From Rhodobacter sp. (lineage in GTDB: Bacteria; Pseudomonadota; Alphaproteobacteria; Rhodobacterales; Rhodobacteraceae), in contig JACKKG010000001.1 in NCBI GenBank assembly GCA_020637515.1, positions 2,696,501 through 2,760,500 on the forward strand: a DNA stretch of 64,000 bases, read 5' to 3'. A program made the position numbers and the translations under genes. This document shows, piece by piece, positions 8,857 to 16,774 of the stretch. Each line of letters opens with the position of its first letter. The first letter of the stretch is position 1. The notes beneath the pieces were generated by a model that was given only the letters and a program-made list of their open reading frames with translations, was not told where the DNA came from and did no database searches.

Positions 8857-9903
8857 CTATTCGGCCTCGGCCGCGCCGATCAGGCCGCGCAACCCCGCCA
8901 ACGCGCCGGCGGCGATGGCCGCCAGCGTCACCGGGCCCGACCAGGCCAGCGTGGCAAAGGCGCTGACCCCCTGCCCGACCGAACATCCCAGCGCGATCAC
9001 GCCGCCGACGCCCATCAACGCCGCGCCGCCGACCTGGCGGCCCAGTTCGCGCGGGTCCTCGCAGGCTTCCCAGCGGAACATGCCGCGCCAGAGGGATCCG
9101 GCCAGCGCGCCCGCCATCACCCCCAGCACCGCGCCGACCGAGAAATTGATCCCGCCCGCGGTGGCGGTCATCAGAAACAGGATCGTGCGCCCTACAGGCG
9201 CGGTGAAGGACAGCCCCTCGACCCCGACCTCGCCGAAACTTTCCTGCCAGACCCAGCTGGTGCCCCAATAGGCAAAGACCACCGCCAGCCCGGCGACGAG
9301 GCCCCAGGCCATCTCGCTCGGGGCGCGGCGCAACGGGCCATAGGCCAGCGCCCAGATCAGCAAACCGGCGGCGATCACCAGCGCGCTGACCAGTTGCGGC
9401 ACCCCGGCGATGGCCTCGATCGTGGCGGCGATGCCCTGCGGGCCCTGCGCGGTGCGTTGCTCGAACAGCGCCACCCGCAGCGGCGCCAGCGGCCCCGACA
9501 GGGTGATGAAGCCGACCACGCCCATGACCACCACCACCACCAGCGACCGCAAGTCACCGCCGCCAAAACGCACCAGCGCGCCAAAGCCGCAATTGCCCGC
9601 CAGCGCCATGCCATAGCCAAACAGCAGGCCGCCAACGACCGAGGCCCAGGGATTCCAGGCGATCTGGTGGTAAAAGGTCTGCGCGATCTCGACATGTCCC
9701 GTCGCGGCGCCCAGATACACCCCGCTGATCGACACCGCCAGAACGATGCCCCACAGCCTGAGTCGGCGCTGATCGCCGCCGTAGACCGCGGTTTCCAGCG
9801 CGCCCAGCGTGCAGAAATTGCCCAGCCTCGCCGACAACCCCAGAACAACGCCCGCGACCAGCCCGATCAGGGCGGCCATGACGCCAAAGGAAATGCTGTC
9901 CAT
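8857..9903 (-). CDS. YeeE/YedE-family sulfur-compound transporter
   Basis: 348 residues, almost entirely hydrophobic with about nine or ten predicted spans. The family Cys-containing Gly motifs are present: GNFCTLGA near residue 30, GNCGFGALVRFGGG near 100 and GCSVGQG near the C-terminus. These are the sites thought to relay thiosulfate or sulfane sulfur through YeeE (TsuA) channels. The position at the edge of the sox island fits import of a sulfur intermediate. The start is the MDSISFG ATG with an AGGGGG site; the longer frame crosses the divergent promoter. It is divergent from the Tat-exported metallo-hydrolase, with a 277-nt promoter region between. Confidence 0.88.
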   Translation of the reverse strand: MDSISFGVMAALIGLVAGVVLGLSARLGNFCTLGALETAVYGGDQRRLRLWGIVLAVSISGVYLGAATGHVEIAQTFYHQIAWNPWASVVGGLLFGYGMALAGNCGFGALVRFGGGDLRSLVVVVVMGVVGFITLSGPLAPLRVALFEQRTAQGPQGIAATIEAIAGVPQLVSALVIAAGLLIWALAYGPLRRAPSEMAWGLVAGLAVVFAYWGTSWVWQESFGEVGVEGLSFTAPVGRTILFLMTATAGGINFSVGAVLGVMAGALAGSLWRGMFRWEACEDPRELGRQVGGAALMGVGGVIALGCSVGQGVSAFATLAWSGPVTLAAIAAGALAGLRGLIGAAEAE

Positions 9904-10034
9904 GCGGGGCCCCCTGCCGTGGCGCGCCGGTTCCGGCGGATACAGGGCCGCAGATTCCCGGTTCACCGGGGAAAAAGCAAGCCCCGGTCTTTGGATATCC
10001 CGCCATAGCCGGCACGGTCCTTGCCGTGCGATGA

Positions 10035-10052
10035 CATGCAAAATCTTGCATG
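10035..10052. promoter_or_regulatory. Palindrome CATGCAA-N4-TTGCATG, candidate operator
   Basis: A perfect 7-bp inverted repeat with a 4-bp centre lies in the 277-nt divergent region between the YeeE transporter (minus) and the metallo-hydrolase (plus), 132 nt upstream of the YeeE start and 129 nt upstream of the hydrolase start. The symmetry and the central location suggest a shared operator. The half-site ATGCAA also occurs in the soxX upstream region at 15335-15340. The regulator is unknown; the local SoxR protein is one candidate. Confidence 0.45.
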
Positions 10053-10180
10053 AAGTCTTGCCTTCGCCCCGGGGGACGTTATGTTGGGGATGGTTCGCGG
10101 GCGTGTTCTCCCACCGCTTGGCGGACCGGGTTTGCAACGCCCCGGCCCCGATGGGGCGCGGGCCTGTTCTGGGGGATTCC

Positions 10181-11095
10181 ATGCAGATTTCACGCCGCAC
10201 CTTGATGATGGGCGGGGCCGCCCTGCTGGCCGCGCCGGCCCTGCCGCGCCGCGTGCTGGCGCAGGCCACCGCGCAACTGGGCACGATGACGATCGAGATG
10301 CTGTCGGACGGCAATCTGGTGCTGCCGCGCGACTTCATCCTGGGCCCGATGCCCGAGCCCGAGGCCGAGGCCATTCTCAGCGCCCGTCACGTGCCCGCCG
10401 GCCCGCTGATGCCGCCGTGCAACCTGACGTTGCTGCGTCACCAGGACCGGGTGGTGCTGTTCGACATCGGCTCAGGGCCCGATTTCCAGCCGACCGCGGG
10501 CTTGTTGCCGCAGACGCTGGACGCGATCGGCCTGGCGCCCGAGGACATCACCCATCTGGTGGTGACCCACGGCCACCCCGATCACATCTGGGGGATGCTC
10601 GACGATTTCGGCGACCCGTTCCTGCCGAACGCCGAGATCCTCATGGGCCGGGCCGAGTTCGACTACTGGATGGACCCCAACACCGTGTCGAGCATCGGTC
10701 AGGCGCGCACGGCCTTTGCGGTCGGCGCGCAGCGCCGGCTCGAGGCCATCGCGGACATCGTGACCTTTTTCGAGGATGGCGCCGAGATCCTGCCCGGCGT
10801 CGCCGCGCGCCTGACACCGGGCCACACGCCCGGCCACATGGCCTTCGAACTGCGTGACGGGTCCGAAAGCCTGATGGTCACGGGGGATTCGCTGGGCAAC
10901 GACCACGTAGCCTTTGCGCGACCGGACTGGCACAGCGGCTCGGATCAGGATCAGCCGCTCGCCGCAACGACCCGTATCTCGCTGCTGGACCAACTGGTCG
11001 CCGACCAGATGCGCATCGCCGGATTCCACCTGCCCGGCGGGTTGGGCCGGGTCGAACGCGACGGCGCGGGCTATCGCTTCGTGACCGAGGGCTGA
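10181..11095 (+). CDS. Tat-exported metallo-beta-lactamase-fold hydrolase in the sox island
   Basis: 304 residues. The N-terminus MQISRRTLMMGG with a hydrophobic stretch ending RRVLAQA is a Tat signal, so the enzyme should act in the periplasm. The zinc motif THGHPDH is at about 129-135, followed by TPGHTPGH and VTGDSL, as expected for a binuclear metallo-hydrolase. Location suggests a role with sulfur compounds, similar in concept to SoxH of Paracoccus, but family resemblance alone does not prove this and the substrate is unknown. The start follows GGGGGATTCC. An 11-bp hairpin lies 37 nt after the stop. Confidence 0.82.
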   Translation: MQISRRTLMMGGAALLAAPALPRRVLAQATAQLGTMTIEMLSDGNLVLPRDFILGPMPEPEAEAILSARHVPAGPLMPPCNLTLLRHQDRVVLFDIGSGPDFQPTAGLLPQTLDAIGLAPEDITHLVVTHGHPDHIWGMLDDFGDPFLPNAEILMGRAEFDYWMDPNTVSSIGQARTAFAVGAQRRLEAIADIVTFFEDGAEILPGVAARLTPGHTPGHMAFELRDGSESLMVTGDSLGNDHVAFARPDWHSGSDQDQPLAATTRISLLDQLVADQMRIAGFHLPGGLGRVERDGAGYRFVTEG

Positions 11096-11132
11096 CCCCG
11101 TCCCCGGGGGGCCAGAGCGCATCCAGAACGCA

Positions 11133-11158
11133 TTCGGGGGACCCGAAGGTCCCCCGAA
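11133..11158 (+). terminator. Hairpin downstream of the metallo-hydrolase
   Basis: Perfect 11-bp stem TTCGGGGGACC / GGTCCCCCGAA with a stable CGAA tetraloop. It lies between the convergent hydrolase (stop at 11095) and the small Gly-rich gene (stop at 11231). No U-tract. Probable terminator for one or both transcripts. Confidence 0.65.
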
Positions 11159-11230
11159 CCACCGCACCGCGGACAGCCGGATCAGGTTGGGATGGGACGA
11201 TCCGTCCGCTCCTGGCGGCGCGGAATCCGC

Positions 11231-11518
11231 TCAGCGCGCCATCATGTTGCGCACGAGGCCGACGATCGCCAGCACGACACCGCCGCCGACGCCGCCCGAG
11301 GCGATCTGCGCGACGATCGCGCCGATATCCATCCCGCCCGAGGCCGCCGCACCGGCCACGCCGCCCGCGCCGACCATCGACAGGATCTGCCCGCCCAGGC
11401 CGCCGCCGACGATGCCGGCAATCGAGTTGATGAGCGTGCCCTGGTTCAGGTTGCGCAAGAGCCCGCCGGCGGCGTTCCCGCCCACGGCCCCGGCAATCAG
11501 GCTGATGATCCATTCCAT
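11231..11518 (-). CDS. Small Gly/Ala-rich membrane protein in the sox island
   Basis: 95 residues. It begins MEWIISLIAGAVGGNAAGG and ends with a hydrophobic segment GGVVLAIVGLVRNMMAR; Gly and Ala dominate throughout. Two or three weak hydrophobic segments suggest a small inner-membrane protein. No catalytic motif and no family I can name with confidence. A GGGGGAA site lies 5-6 nt before the ATG, and length and codon use look like a real gene. It sits 156 nt downstream of the SoxT-like transporter gene on the same strand and may be the end of the soxSR-soxT transcript or a separate unit. Confidence 0.6.
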   Translation of the reverse strand: MEWIISLIAGAVGGNAAGGLLRNLNQGTLINSIAGIVGGGLGGQILSMVGAGGVAGAAASGGMDIGAIVAQIASGGVGGGVVLAIVGLVRNMMAR

Positions 11519-11674
11519 GTGAATTCCCCCAATTAGGTCTGCATCGGTGTGTTGACGTGCACCCGTCTCCGGGATGGGGGTAGCTTAGGCCGATGGGGGC
11601 AGACCGCCAGGGGAAAACGCCGGATATTTTCCCCGGCGCCCCTCTCGGCTGCGCGGAACCCCGGTTTGGGCCCG

Positions 11675-12742
11675 TCAGGCCGCTTGCAGTCGGGCGCCCC
11701 GCTGGTCGATCACCAGATCCGTCAGCATCGCGCCGATCCACATGCAGAACAGCGCCAGCCAGGCCGTGGCGGCAAAGATCGACCCGCCGGTCACGCCCGC
11801 GCCGATGGCGCAGCCGCCGGCCAGCATCCCGCCAAAACCCATCAGCACCGCGCCGAACATCGACCGCCGCATGGTCTTTTCGCCGTCGAACCCCTGGAAC
11901 CGGAACTCGCCCGCGAACCACGCCGCCAGGAACGCCCCCAGGAACACGCCCGGCACCAGCCCCACGTCGAAATCCAGCACCGGCGTCGGCTCGAGGAAGA
12001 ACATGAGCGTGTTGGCCGAGGGCCCGGTGAAGGTGGCCGAGGTCACGTTCACGGGCTCCCAGGCGTATTCGGCCAGGGTCCAGGTCAGCACCCAGCCCAC
12101 CGCGACCGCAAAGCCCACGCCCGAGGCAAAGACCAGCACCCGGGCGCCGATCTTGGCCCTGAGCGCCACGGTGATCGCCACCACCGCCAGCGCCGCGCCC
12201 AGGAACAGGCCCGTCACATCCGGCAGATGCAGCATGGTCAGCAGGTTCAGGTTGCGACCGTCCGGCGTGACCCACAGGCTCGCCAGCCAGTTGCGCAGGG
12301 GGGCCAGCCAGCCGTGCAGGCTCATTTGCGCAACGACGGCAAAGATCAGCCCCGAAACGACCGAGCGCAGGTTGCCCGTCGCCGCCAGCACCAGCAGCCG
12401 ACCCGAGCAGCCCCGCGCCAGCACCATGCCGACGCCAAAGATCAGCCCGCCGATGATCGCCCCCGACCACGATCCTGCGACCGACATCATGCGCGAATCG
12501 ACCGCGTTGAACAGGCCCAGCCATTGCGCCGCCTGCACCCAGAACAGCGCCGTCGAGAAGGTCAGCAACCAGACCGCGACCCGGCCGCCCAGGATGCCGC
12601 GCGCGAATTCCACCGTCGCCGCGCGCAGACAGAACGAGGACCGCTGCGCGGCCACCCCGAAGATCGCCCCGGTAATCAGGCCGAACAACGCGCCCGCCCG
12701 GGCCTCGCCCGCCCATTCGACAAAGGCTATGAACTGCTCCAT
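11675..12742 (-). CDS. soxT: SoxT-like YeeE/YedE-family transporter
   Basis: 355 residues, multi-spanning. Family Cys motifs are RSSFCLRAA near residue 37, VLARGCSGRLL near 110 and MLAGGCAIGAGVTGG near 315. These differ from the motifs of the neighbouring YeeE paralogue at 8857-9903, so the two proteins probably handle different sulfur species or feed different partners. The soxS-soxR-soxT order matches the soxT position in other alphaproteobacterial sox clusters; the symbol is assigned on that basis. The ATG is preceded by GAGGGG. The soxR stop is 85 nt upstream. Confidence 0.8.
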   Translation of the reverse strand: MEQFIAFVEWAGEARAGALFGLITGAIFGVAAQRSSFCLRAATVEFARGILGGRVAVWLLTFSTALFWVQAAQWLGLFNAVDSRMMSVAGSWSGAIIGGLIFGVGMVLARGCSGRLLVLAATGNLRSVVSGLIFAVVAQMSLHGWLAPLRNWLASLWVTPDGRNLNLLTMLHLPDVTGLFLGAALAVVAITVALRAKIGARVLVFASGVGFAVAVGWVLTWTLAEYAWEPVNVTSATFTGPSANTLMFFLEPTPVLDFDVGLVPGVFLGAFLAAWFAGEFRFQGFDGEKTMRRSMFGAVLMGFGGMLAGGCAIGAGVTGGSIFAATAWLALFCMWIGAMLTDLVIDQRGARLQAA

Positions 12743-12827
12743 ACCGGCCCCTCGTGCTGCATGATCCCGCCGGGAATATGCCGGAATGCGAATATGGTCC
12801 TTGATCTGGATCAGCCGCCGGGGCCGT

Positions 12828-13199
12828 TCATGCCCCGCGGAACAGGCGCTGGATCACGGCAATCATCTCGCGCACCTTGGGGTCGGCCAGGGAATAGATG
12901 ATCTGGTTGCCATCGCGGCGGGTGGTCACCAGTTTCTCGTGGCGCAGGCGGGCCAGTTGCTGGCTGACGGCGGCCTGGCGCGACATGATGAGTTGCTCCA
13001 ACTCGGTCACCGTGTGGTCGCGCTCGCACAGGTGATAGAGCATCAGAAGCCGCCCCTCGTGCCCCAGCGCCTTCAGGAAATCCGACGCCTCGCGCGCTTC
13101 GGCGGCCAGGGTTTCGGGCGCGACGGCGTAGGGCGCGCAACTGCGATCCACACTCGGTGAACCCTGCGTGCCCTCAGCGTTGTGGCCGTCTGGCGCCAT
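12828..13199 (-). CDS. soxR: ArsR/SmtB-family sulfur-responsive repressor SoxR
   Basis: 123 residues with a winged helix-turn-helix: FLKALGHEGRLLMLYHLC, then recognition helix SRQAAVSQQLARL and wing RRDGNQIIYSL. It should repress the divergent sox promoters until sulfane sulfur modifies its cysteines. Only two Cys are present, Cys21 in the N-terminal extension and Cys58 in helix 2. The C-terminal helix ends RLFRGA, where related persulfide sensors (SqrR/BigR type, as I recall) have a cysteine. The ATG has an AAAGGGCG site. Downstream of soxS by 168 nt and upstream of soxT. Confidence 0.88.
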   Translation of the reverse strand: MAPDGHNAEGTQGSPSVDRSCAPYAVAPETLAAEAREASDFLKALGHEGRLLMLYHLCERDHTVTELEQLIMSRQAAVSQQLARLRHEKLVTTRRDGNQIIYSLADPKVREMIAVIQRLFRGA

Positions 13200-13367
13200 C
13201 GCCCTTTACCCTGCCCTGCCGCCCGGCGCTCCGGGACCTTTCGTCGGCGAACCTAGCATGGCGCGCGCCGGGAATCGAGGACCGGCGCCCGCAACACCGC
13301 CGTTTTCGGGTCGTCCGGGCGCGGCTTCACGCGGGGCGCACCCGGAGGGGCCTGCGGGGCGGCGCGC

Positions 13368-13757
13368 TCAACCGGCCAGCGTGGCGCGGGCCTGGACGAA
13401 CATCTCGTTCAGATAGGGCCAGAAGAAATCTTCGCCCGGAAAACCGGTCAGGCGCGCGAGTTCGTGGCCGTCGGGGCCGATCAGCACGAAGGTCGGCGTG
13501 ACATAGGGCCGCGAGGCCAGCGTGACCCCCTCGGGCAGCGGGCCGCGCAGATCGACATGTTCGAGCGGCGCCACCTGCCCCTCGGCCGAGGCCTCGTAGG
13601 CGGGCGCCACATCGCGGTTGAACGCGGCGCAGACGTAGCAGCCGACCTGCTCGATCATCAGCAGGCGGAACTCTTGCGCCCGGGCGGTGCCGGTCGCTGC
13701 AACCAAGACCAACGCCGCCAGCACGGCCCATCCCAGGACCCGAACCTTCTGGATCAT
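13368..13757 (-). CDS. soxS: Periplasmic thioredoxin-like protein SoxS
   Basis: 129 residues. Sec-type signal at residues 1-27 ending ARAQ, then a thioredoxin fold with the redox motif CYVC near 40-43 and cis-Pro segment YVTPTFVLIG. In Paracoccus, SoxS reduces and reactivates the SoxY swinging-arm cysteine; the same role is inferred here. First gene of the minus-strand soxS-soxR-soxT set, divergent from soxV across a 140-nt AT-rich regulatory region. Confidence 0.9.
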   Translation of the reverse strand: MIQKVRVLGWAVLAALVLVAATGTARAQEFRLLMIEQVGCYVCAAFNRDVAPAYEASAEGQVAPLEHVDLRGPLPEGVTLASRPYVTPTFVLIGPDGHELARLTGFPGEDFFWPYLNEMFVQARATLAG

Positions 13758-13897
13758 CGCACCCCTGCCCCCGCCGCCGGATCACATTCCGATTGACGGC
13801 GGAAATTATACATATGAACATTGTAATGTTTTTGAGAAGCCCGGGCAAGCGTCACGCAGAGAGACCGCCCGACCAGGCCACCAGGAGGGGCGCATTC
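13758..13897. promoter_or_regulatory. Divergent soxS / soxV control region
   Basis: 140 nt between two sox operons. It contains an AT-rich island at 13805-13828 (ATTATACATATGAACATTGT and on), including the imperfect palindrome ACATT-GT-AATGT. In Paracoccus pantotrophus SoxR binds the soxS-soxV and soxW-soxX intergenic regions, so this is the expected location for a SoxR site; the exact operator cannot be fixed by eye. Confidence 0.5.
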
Positions 13898-14635
13898 ATG
13901 TTCGATATTACGTTCGGCGGGGCGGCATTGGCCGGAATCCTGTCGTTCCTGTCACCCTGCATCCTGCCGATGGTGCCGTTCTATCTGTGCTACATGGCCG
14001 GATTGTCGATGTCGGAACTGCGGTCGGATCAAGGGCTTGCGCCGGGCGCGCAGCGTCGTCTGGTGCTGTCGGCGGTTGCCTTTGCGCTGGGCGTCACCAC
14101 CATTTTCATGCTGTTGGGCCTGGGTGCGACGGCCCTGGGGCAGGCCTTCATCCAGTGGAAGGAAACCCTGCGCTGGATCGCCGCCGCGGTGCTGCTGGTC
14201 TTTGGCCTGCACTTCCTGGGCATCGTGAAGATCGCGCTTCTCTATCGTCAGGCGCGAATCGAGGACGCCGGCTCGCCCAAGTCGATCGTCGGCAGCTATG
14301 TCATGGGGCTGGCCTTCGGCTTTGGATGGACGCCCTGCGTCGGCCCGGCACTGGCGGCGATCCTGATGATCGCCTCGGGCATGGGCGACCTGGTGCGCGG
14401 CACGGCGCTGCTGGCGGTCTACGGGCTGGCGATGACCCTGCCGTTCGTGATCGCGGCGCTGTTCGCACGGCCGTTCCTGGCCTGGGTCGGCCGGCACCGC
14501 GACAAGCTGCAATACGTCGAAAAGGTCATGGGCGTGATGCTGATCGTCTTTGCCCTGCTGATCGCGACCAATACGCTGAACTATATTGCCCAGTGGCTGA
14601 TCGAGGTCATGCCCTGGATGGCCACCATCGGTTGA
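13898..14635 (+). CDS. soxV: CcdA-family thiol-disulfide transporter SoxV
   Basis: 245 residues with six hydrophobic spans and the two membrane-embedded redox cysteines of the CcdA/DsbD-beta family, in LSPCILPMVPF near residue 21 and GWTPCVGPALA near 147. It passes electrons from cytoplasmic thioredoxin to periplasmic SoxW and SoxS. The start MFDITFGG has an AGGAGGGG site; an upstream in-frame ATG would add a non-conserved extension through the operator. soxW begins 11 nt after its stop. Confidence 0.93.
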   Translation: MFDITFGGAALAGILSFLSPCILPMVPFYLCYMAGLSMSELRSDQGLAPGAQRRLVLSAVAFALGVTTIFMLLGLGATALGQAFIQWKETLRWIAAAVLLVFGLHFLGIVKIALLYRQARIEDAGSPKSIVGSYVMGLAFGFGWTPCVGPALAAILMIASGMGDLVRGTALLAVYGLAMTLPFVIAALFARPFLAWVGRHRDKLQYVEKVMGVMLIVFALLIATNTLNYIAQWLIEVMPWMATIG

Positions 14636-14646
14636 GGAGAGGACCC

Positions 14647-15240
14647 ATGCTTTCGAACCGCCGCACGTTCCTGACGGGTGCCGCGCTGGCGCTGGCCGCG
14701 CCGGCGCTGATTCGCCCCGCACGCGCCGACCAACCCGTGCCGCCGCTGGGCGAGGACGGGTTGCACAAACCCGACTGGATCGTCGAAACCTTCAAGGACA
14801 TGCGCGACGACCTGACCGAGGCCAACGCCGAGGGCAAGCGCCTGTTGATCCTGGTCGAACAGCGCGGATGCATCTATTGCACCCGGATGCACGAGCACGT
14901 CTACACCGACGACCGCATCGCCCAGATGCTGCGCGACGATTTCATGGTCGTGCAGATGAACCTGTTCGGCAACGTGCCGGTGACCGATTTCGACGGCGTC
15001 GAGATGGACGAGCGCGACATGATGAACCGCTGGGGGGTCGTGTTCACGCCCACCATGATGTTCATGCCCGAGGCGATTCCCGAATCGGGCACCGCCGCGC
15101 AGAATGCCGCCATGGTCATGCCCGGCGCGTTCGAGCGGGGCACGACGCGACTGATGCTGCAATGGGTGCTCGAGCGCGGCTACGAGGGCGACGAGCACTT
15201 CCAGCACTATGTGGCGCGCAACCTGAATGCCGGGAACTGA
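14647..15240 (+). CDS. soxW: Periplasmic thioredoxin SoxW
   Basis: 197 residues. The N-terminus MLSNRRTFLTGAALALAAPA ending ARADQ reads as a Tat-like signal. The thioredoxin domain has the redox motif CIYC (residues 77-80, in EQRGCIYCTRMHEHV) and cis-Pro in VFTPTMMFMP. It accepts electrons from SoxV and reduces Sox components in the periplasm. RBS GAGGAGAGG precedes the ATG. A 9-bp hairpin follows, separating soxVW from soxXYZABCD. Confidence 0.92.
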   Translation: MLSNRRTFLTGAALALAAPALIRPARADQPVPPLGEDGLHKPDWIVETFKDMRDDLTEANAEGKRLLILVEQRGCIYCTRMHEHVYTDDRIAQMLRDDFMVVQMNLFGNVPVTDFDGVEMDERDMMNRWGVVFTPTMMFMPEAIPESGTAAQNAAMVMPGAFERGTTRLMLQWVLERGYEGDEHFQHYVARNLNAGN

Positions 15241-15285
15241 CCTCCCCCTTTTCGGGCCAAGGTCTTGAATTCCGGTCTTTCCTTT

Positions 15286-15310
15286 GCCCCTGCACCAGGC
15301 TTGCAGGGGC
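15286..15310 (+). terminator. Hairpin between soxW and soxX
   Basis: Inverted repeat GCCCCTGCA / TGCAGGGGC with a 7-nt loop, 46 nt after soxW. No U-tract. It fits partial termination between the soxVW and soxX-D transcription units. Confidence 0.55.
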
Positions 15311-15444
15311 GGGAAGGCCTGTGTATACGACAATATGCAAATAATTGAATTTCCTGTTGCTCACCCGGTATGCCATGGGCTACGATGCCCCCGACGCGTT
15401 TGGGAGAGCGCAAGAAACAACGCTGAATGTCAGGGAGGACATCC
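15311..15444 (+). promoter_or_regulatory. soxX promoter region with AT-rich island
   Basis: The 134 nt before soxX contain the AT-rich run TATACGACAATATGCAAATA and following bases (15324-15347), the most A/T-rich stretch near sox apart from the soxS-soxV region. SoxR binds the equivalent position in Paracoccus, so a promoter plus SoxR operator is inferred. The half-site ATGCAA is shared with the palindrome at 10035-10052. Confidence 0.45.
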
Positions 15445-15927
15445 ATGAAGCTGAAAGCCCTGAGCGGCCTCGTCGCCGCCGGACTCGCCCTCGCCGGCGC
15501 CGCCACTGCCGAAGTCGCCCCCGGTGACGTCGTCTGGGTGGACGACGTGCAGATTCCCGCCTCGCTGACCGGCGCGCCTGGCGTGGCCGAGAACGGGGTC
15601 GCCGTGATCTCGAGCCGCGCCCAGGGCAATTGCGTGGCCTGCCACCAGTTCTCGTCGCTGCCCAACGTCCAGTTCCAGGGCGATGTCGGCCCGTCGCTGG
15701 ACGGCGTCGCCAGCCGCTGGACCGAGGCCGAGCTGCGCGGCATCCTGGTCGATGCCAAGCACATGTTCCCGGATACCCGGATGCCGGCCTTCTATCGCAC
15801 CACGGGCTTCATCCGCCCGGGCGATGCCTATACCGGCCGGGCCGCCAATCCCGAAACCTTCGGTCCGCTGCTGAACGCGCAGCAGATCGAGGACACCCTC
15901 GCCTATCTGATGACGCTGACCGACTGA
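15445..15927 (+). CDS. soxX: Sulfur-oxidation c-type cytochrome SoxX
   Basis: 160 residues. Sec signal peptide at 1-22 (ending ATA). Class-I c-haem site CVACH at 63-67 and predicted axial Met113 in DTRMPAFY. With SoxA it oxidatively attaches thiosulfate to the SoxY cysteine in the periplasm. The start is chosen at MKLKALSG with AGGGAGG upstream; a GTG/ATG six codons earlier would disrupt the signal peptide. First gene of a seven-gene unit. Confidence 0.95.
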   Translation: MKLKALSGLVAAGLALAGAATAEVAPGDVVWVDDVQIPASLTGAPGVAENGVAVISSRAQGNCVACHQFSSLPNVQFQGDVGPSLDGVASRWTEAELRGILVDAKHMFPDTRMPAFYRTTGFIRPGDAYTGRAANPETFGPLLNAQQIEDTLAYLMTLTD

Positions 15928-15970
15928 TCCGGATCGGCGCCCCGAACCCGTTTTGACAAGGAGTCCCTCA

Positions 15971-16387
15971 ATGCTGACAAGACGCGATACCCTCGCGATC
16001 GGCCTGGGCGCTTCGGCTGTGGCCATGCTGCCGATGGCCGCGCTGGCCGATGCCGTCGAAGACGCCGTTGCCGCCTACACCGGCGGTGCCGCCATGGAAG
16101 ACGGTGGCGTGACCATCACCGCCCCCGAGATCGCCGAGAACGGCAACACCGTTCCGATCTCGATCGAGGCGGCGGGCGCCACCGAGATCGTGCTGATCGC
16201 GACCGGCAACCCCACGCCCAACGTGGGCCGCTTCACCTTTGGCCCCGGTTCGGGCGCGCCGATGATCGCCACCCGCATCCGCCTGGGCCGCACCCAGGAC
16301 GTGATGGCGATCGCCAAGATGGCCGACGGCACCTTCAAGACCACCCGGGTCGAGGTGAAGGTCACCATCGGCGGCTGCGGCGGCTGA
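15971..16387 (+). CDS. soxY: Sulfur carrier protein SoxY
   Basis: 138 residues. Tat-type leader MLTRRDTLAIGLG with cleavage near ALADA; SoxYZ is exported as a pair through SoxY. It ends with the invariant swinging-arm pentapeptide GGCGG, whose cysteine carries all sulfur intermediates. RBS AAGGAG precedes the ATG. soxZ follows after 25 nt. Confidence 0.96.
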   Translation: MLTRRDTLAIGLGASAVAMLPMAALADAVEDAVAAYTGGAAMEDGGVTITAPEIAENGNTVPISIEAAGATEIVLIATGNPTPNVGRFTFGPGSGAPMIATRIRLGRTQDVMAIAKMADGTFKTTRVEVKVTIGGCGG

Positions 16388-16412
16388 AGCAGATTTCCCA
16401 GGAGAACCAGTC

Positions 16413-16739
16413 ATGACCGATGTCAGACCCCGCATCCGCCTGCCCCGCAACGCCGCGGCCGGCGATTCGATCACCGTCAAGACGCTGATCAACCACGACA
16501 TGGAATCCGGCCAGCGGCGCAACTCCGCCGGCGAGACCATTCCGCGCCAGATCATCAACCGCTTCACCTGCGAATTCAACGGCGCGATGGTGATCGACGC
16601 GGCGCTGGAACCCGCCATCTCGGCGAACCCCTACATGGAATTCGAGGCCCTGGTGCCCGCTTCCGGCGAGTTCGTCTTCACCTGGTATGACGACAACGGC
16701 GAGGTTTACACCGCGACCGAAGCGTTCGAAGTCAGCTGA
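16413..16739 (+). CDS. soxZ: Sulfur carrier partner SoxZ
   Basis: 108 residues with no signal peptide, as expected for a protein co-exported with SoxY. The immunoglobulin-like fold segments RIRLPRNAAAGDSITVKTLI, a HDMESGQRR loop and NPYMEFEALVPASGEF match SoxZ. It forms the heterodimer that presents the SoxY arm to SoxAX, SoxB and SoxCD. The RBS CAGGAG is 8 nt upstream. Confidence 0.95.
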   Translation: MTDVRPRIRLPRNAAAGDSITVKTLINHDMESGQRRNSAGETIPRQIINRFTCEFNGAMVIDAALEPAISANPYMEFEALVPASGEFVFTWYDDNGEVYTATEAFEVS

Positions 16740-16774
16740 GAATCCGGCGCAACAGAAGTCTGGGAGGAGACACT

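Noticed and set aside
8857..10374. 505-codon version of the YeeE gene
   Set aside because: The extra N-terminus crosses the divergent promoter and overlaps the metallo-hydrolase gene; the internal ATG at 9903 has an AGGGGG site and starts the first membrane span.
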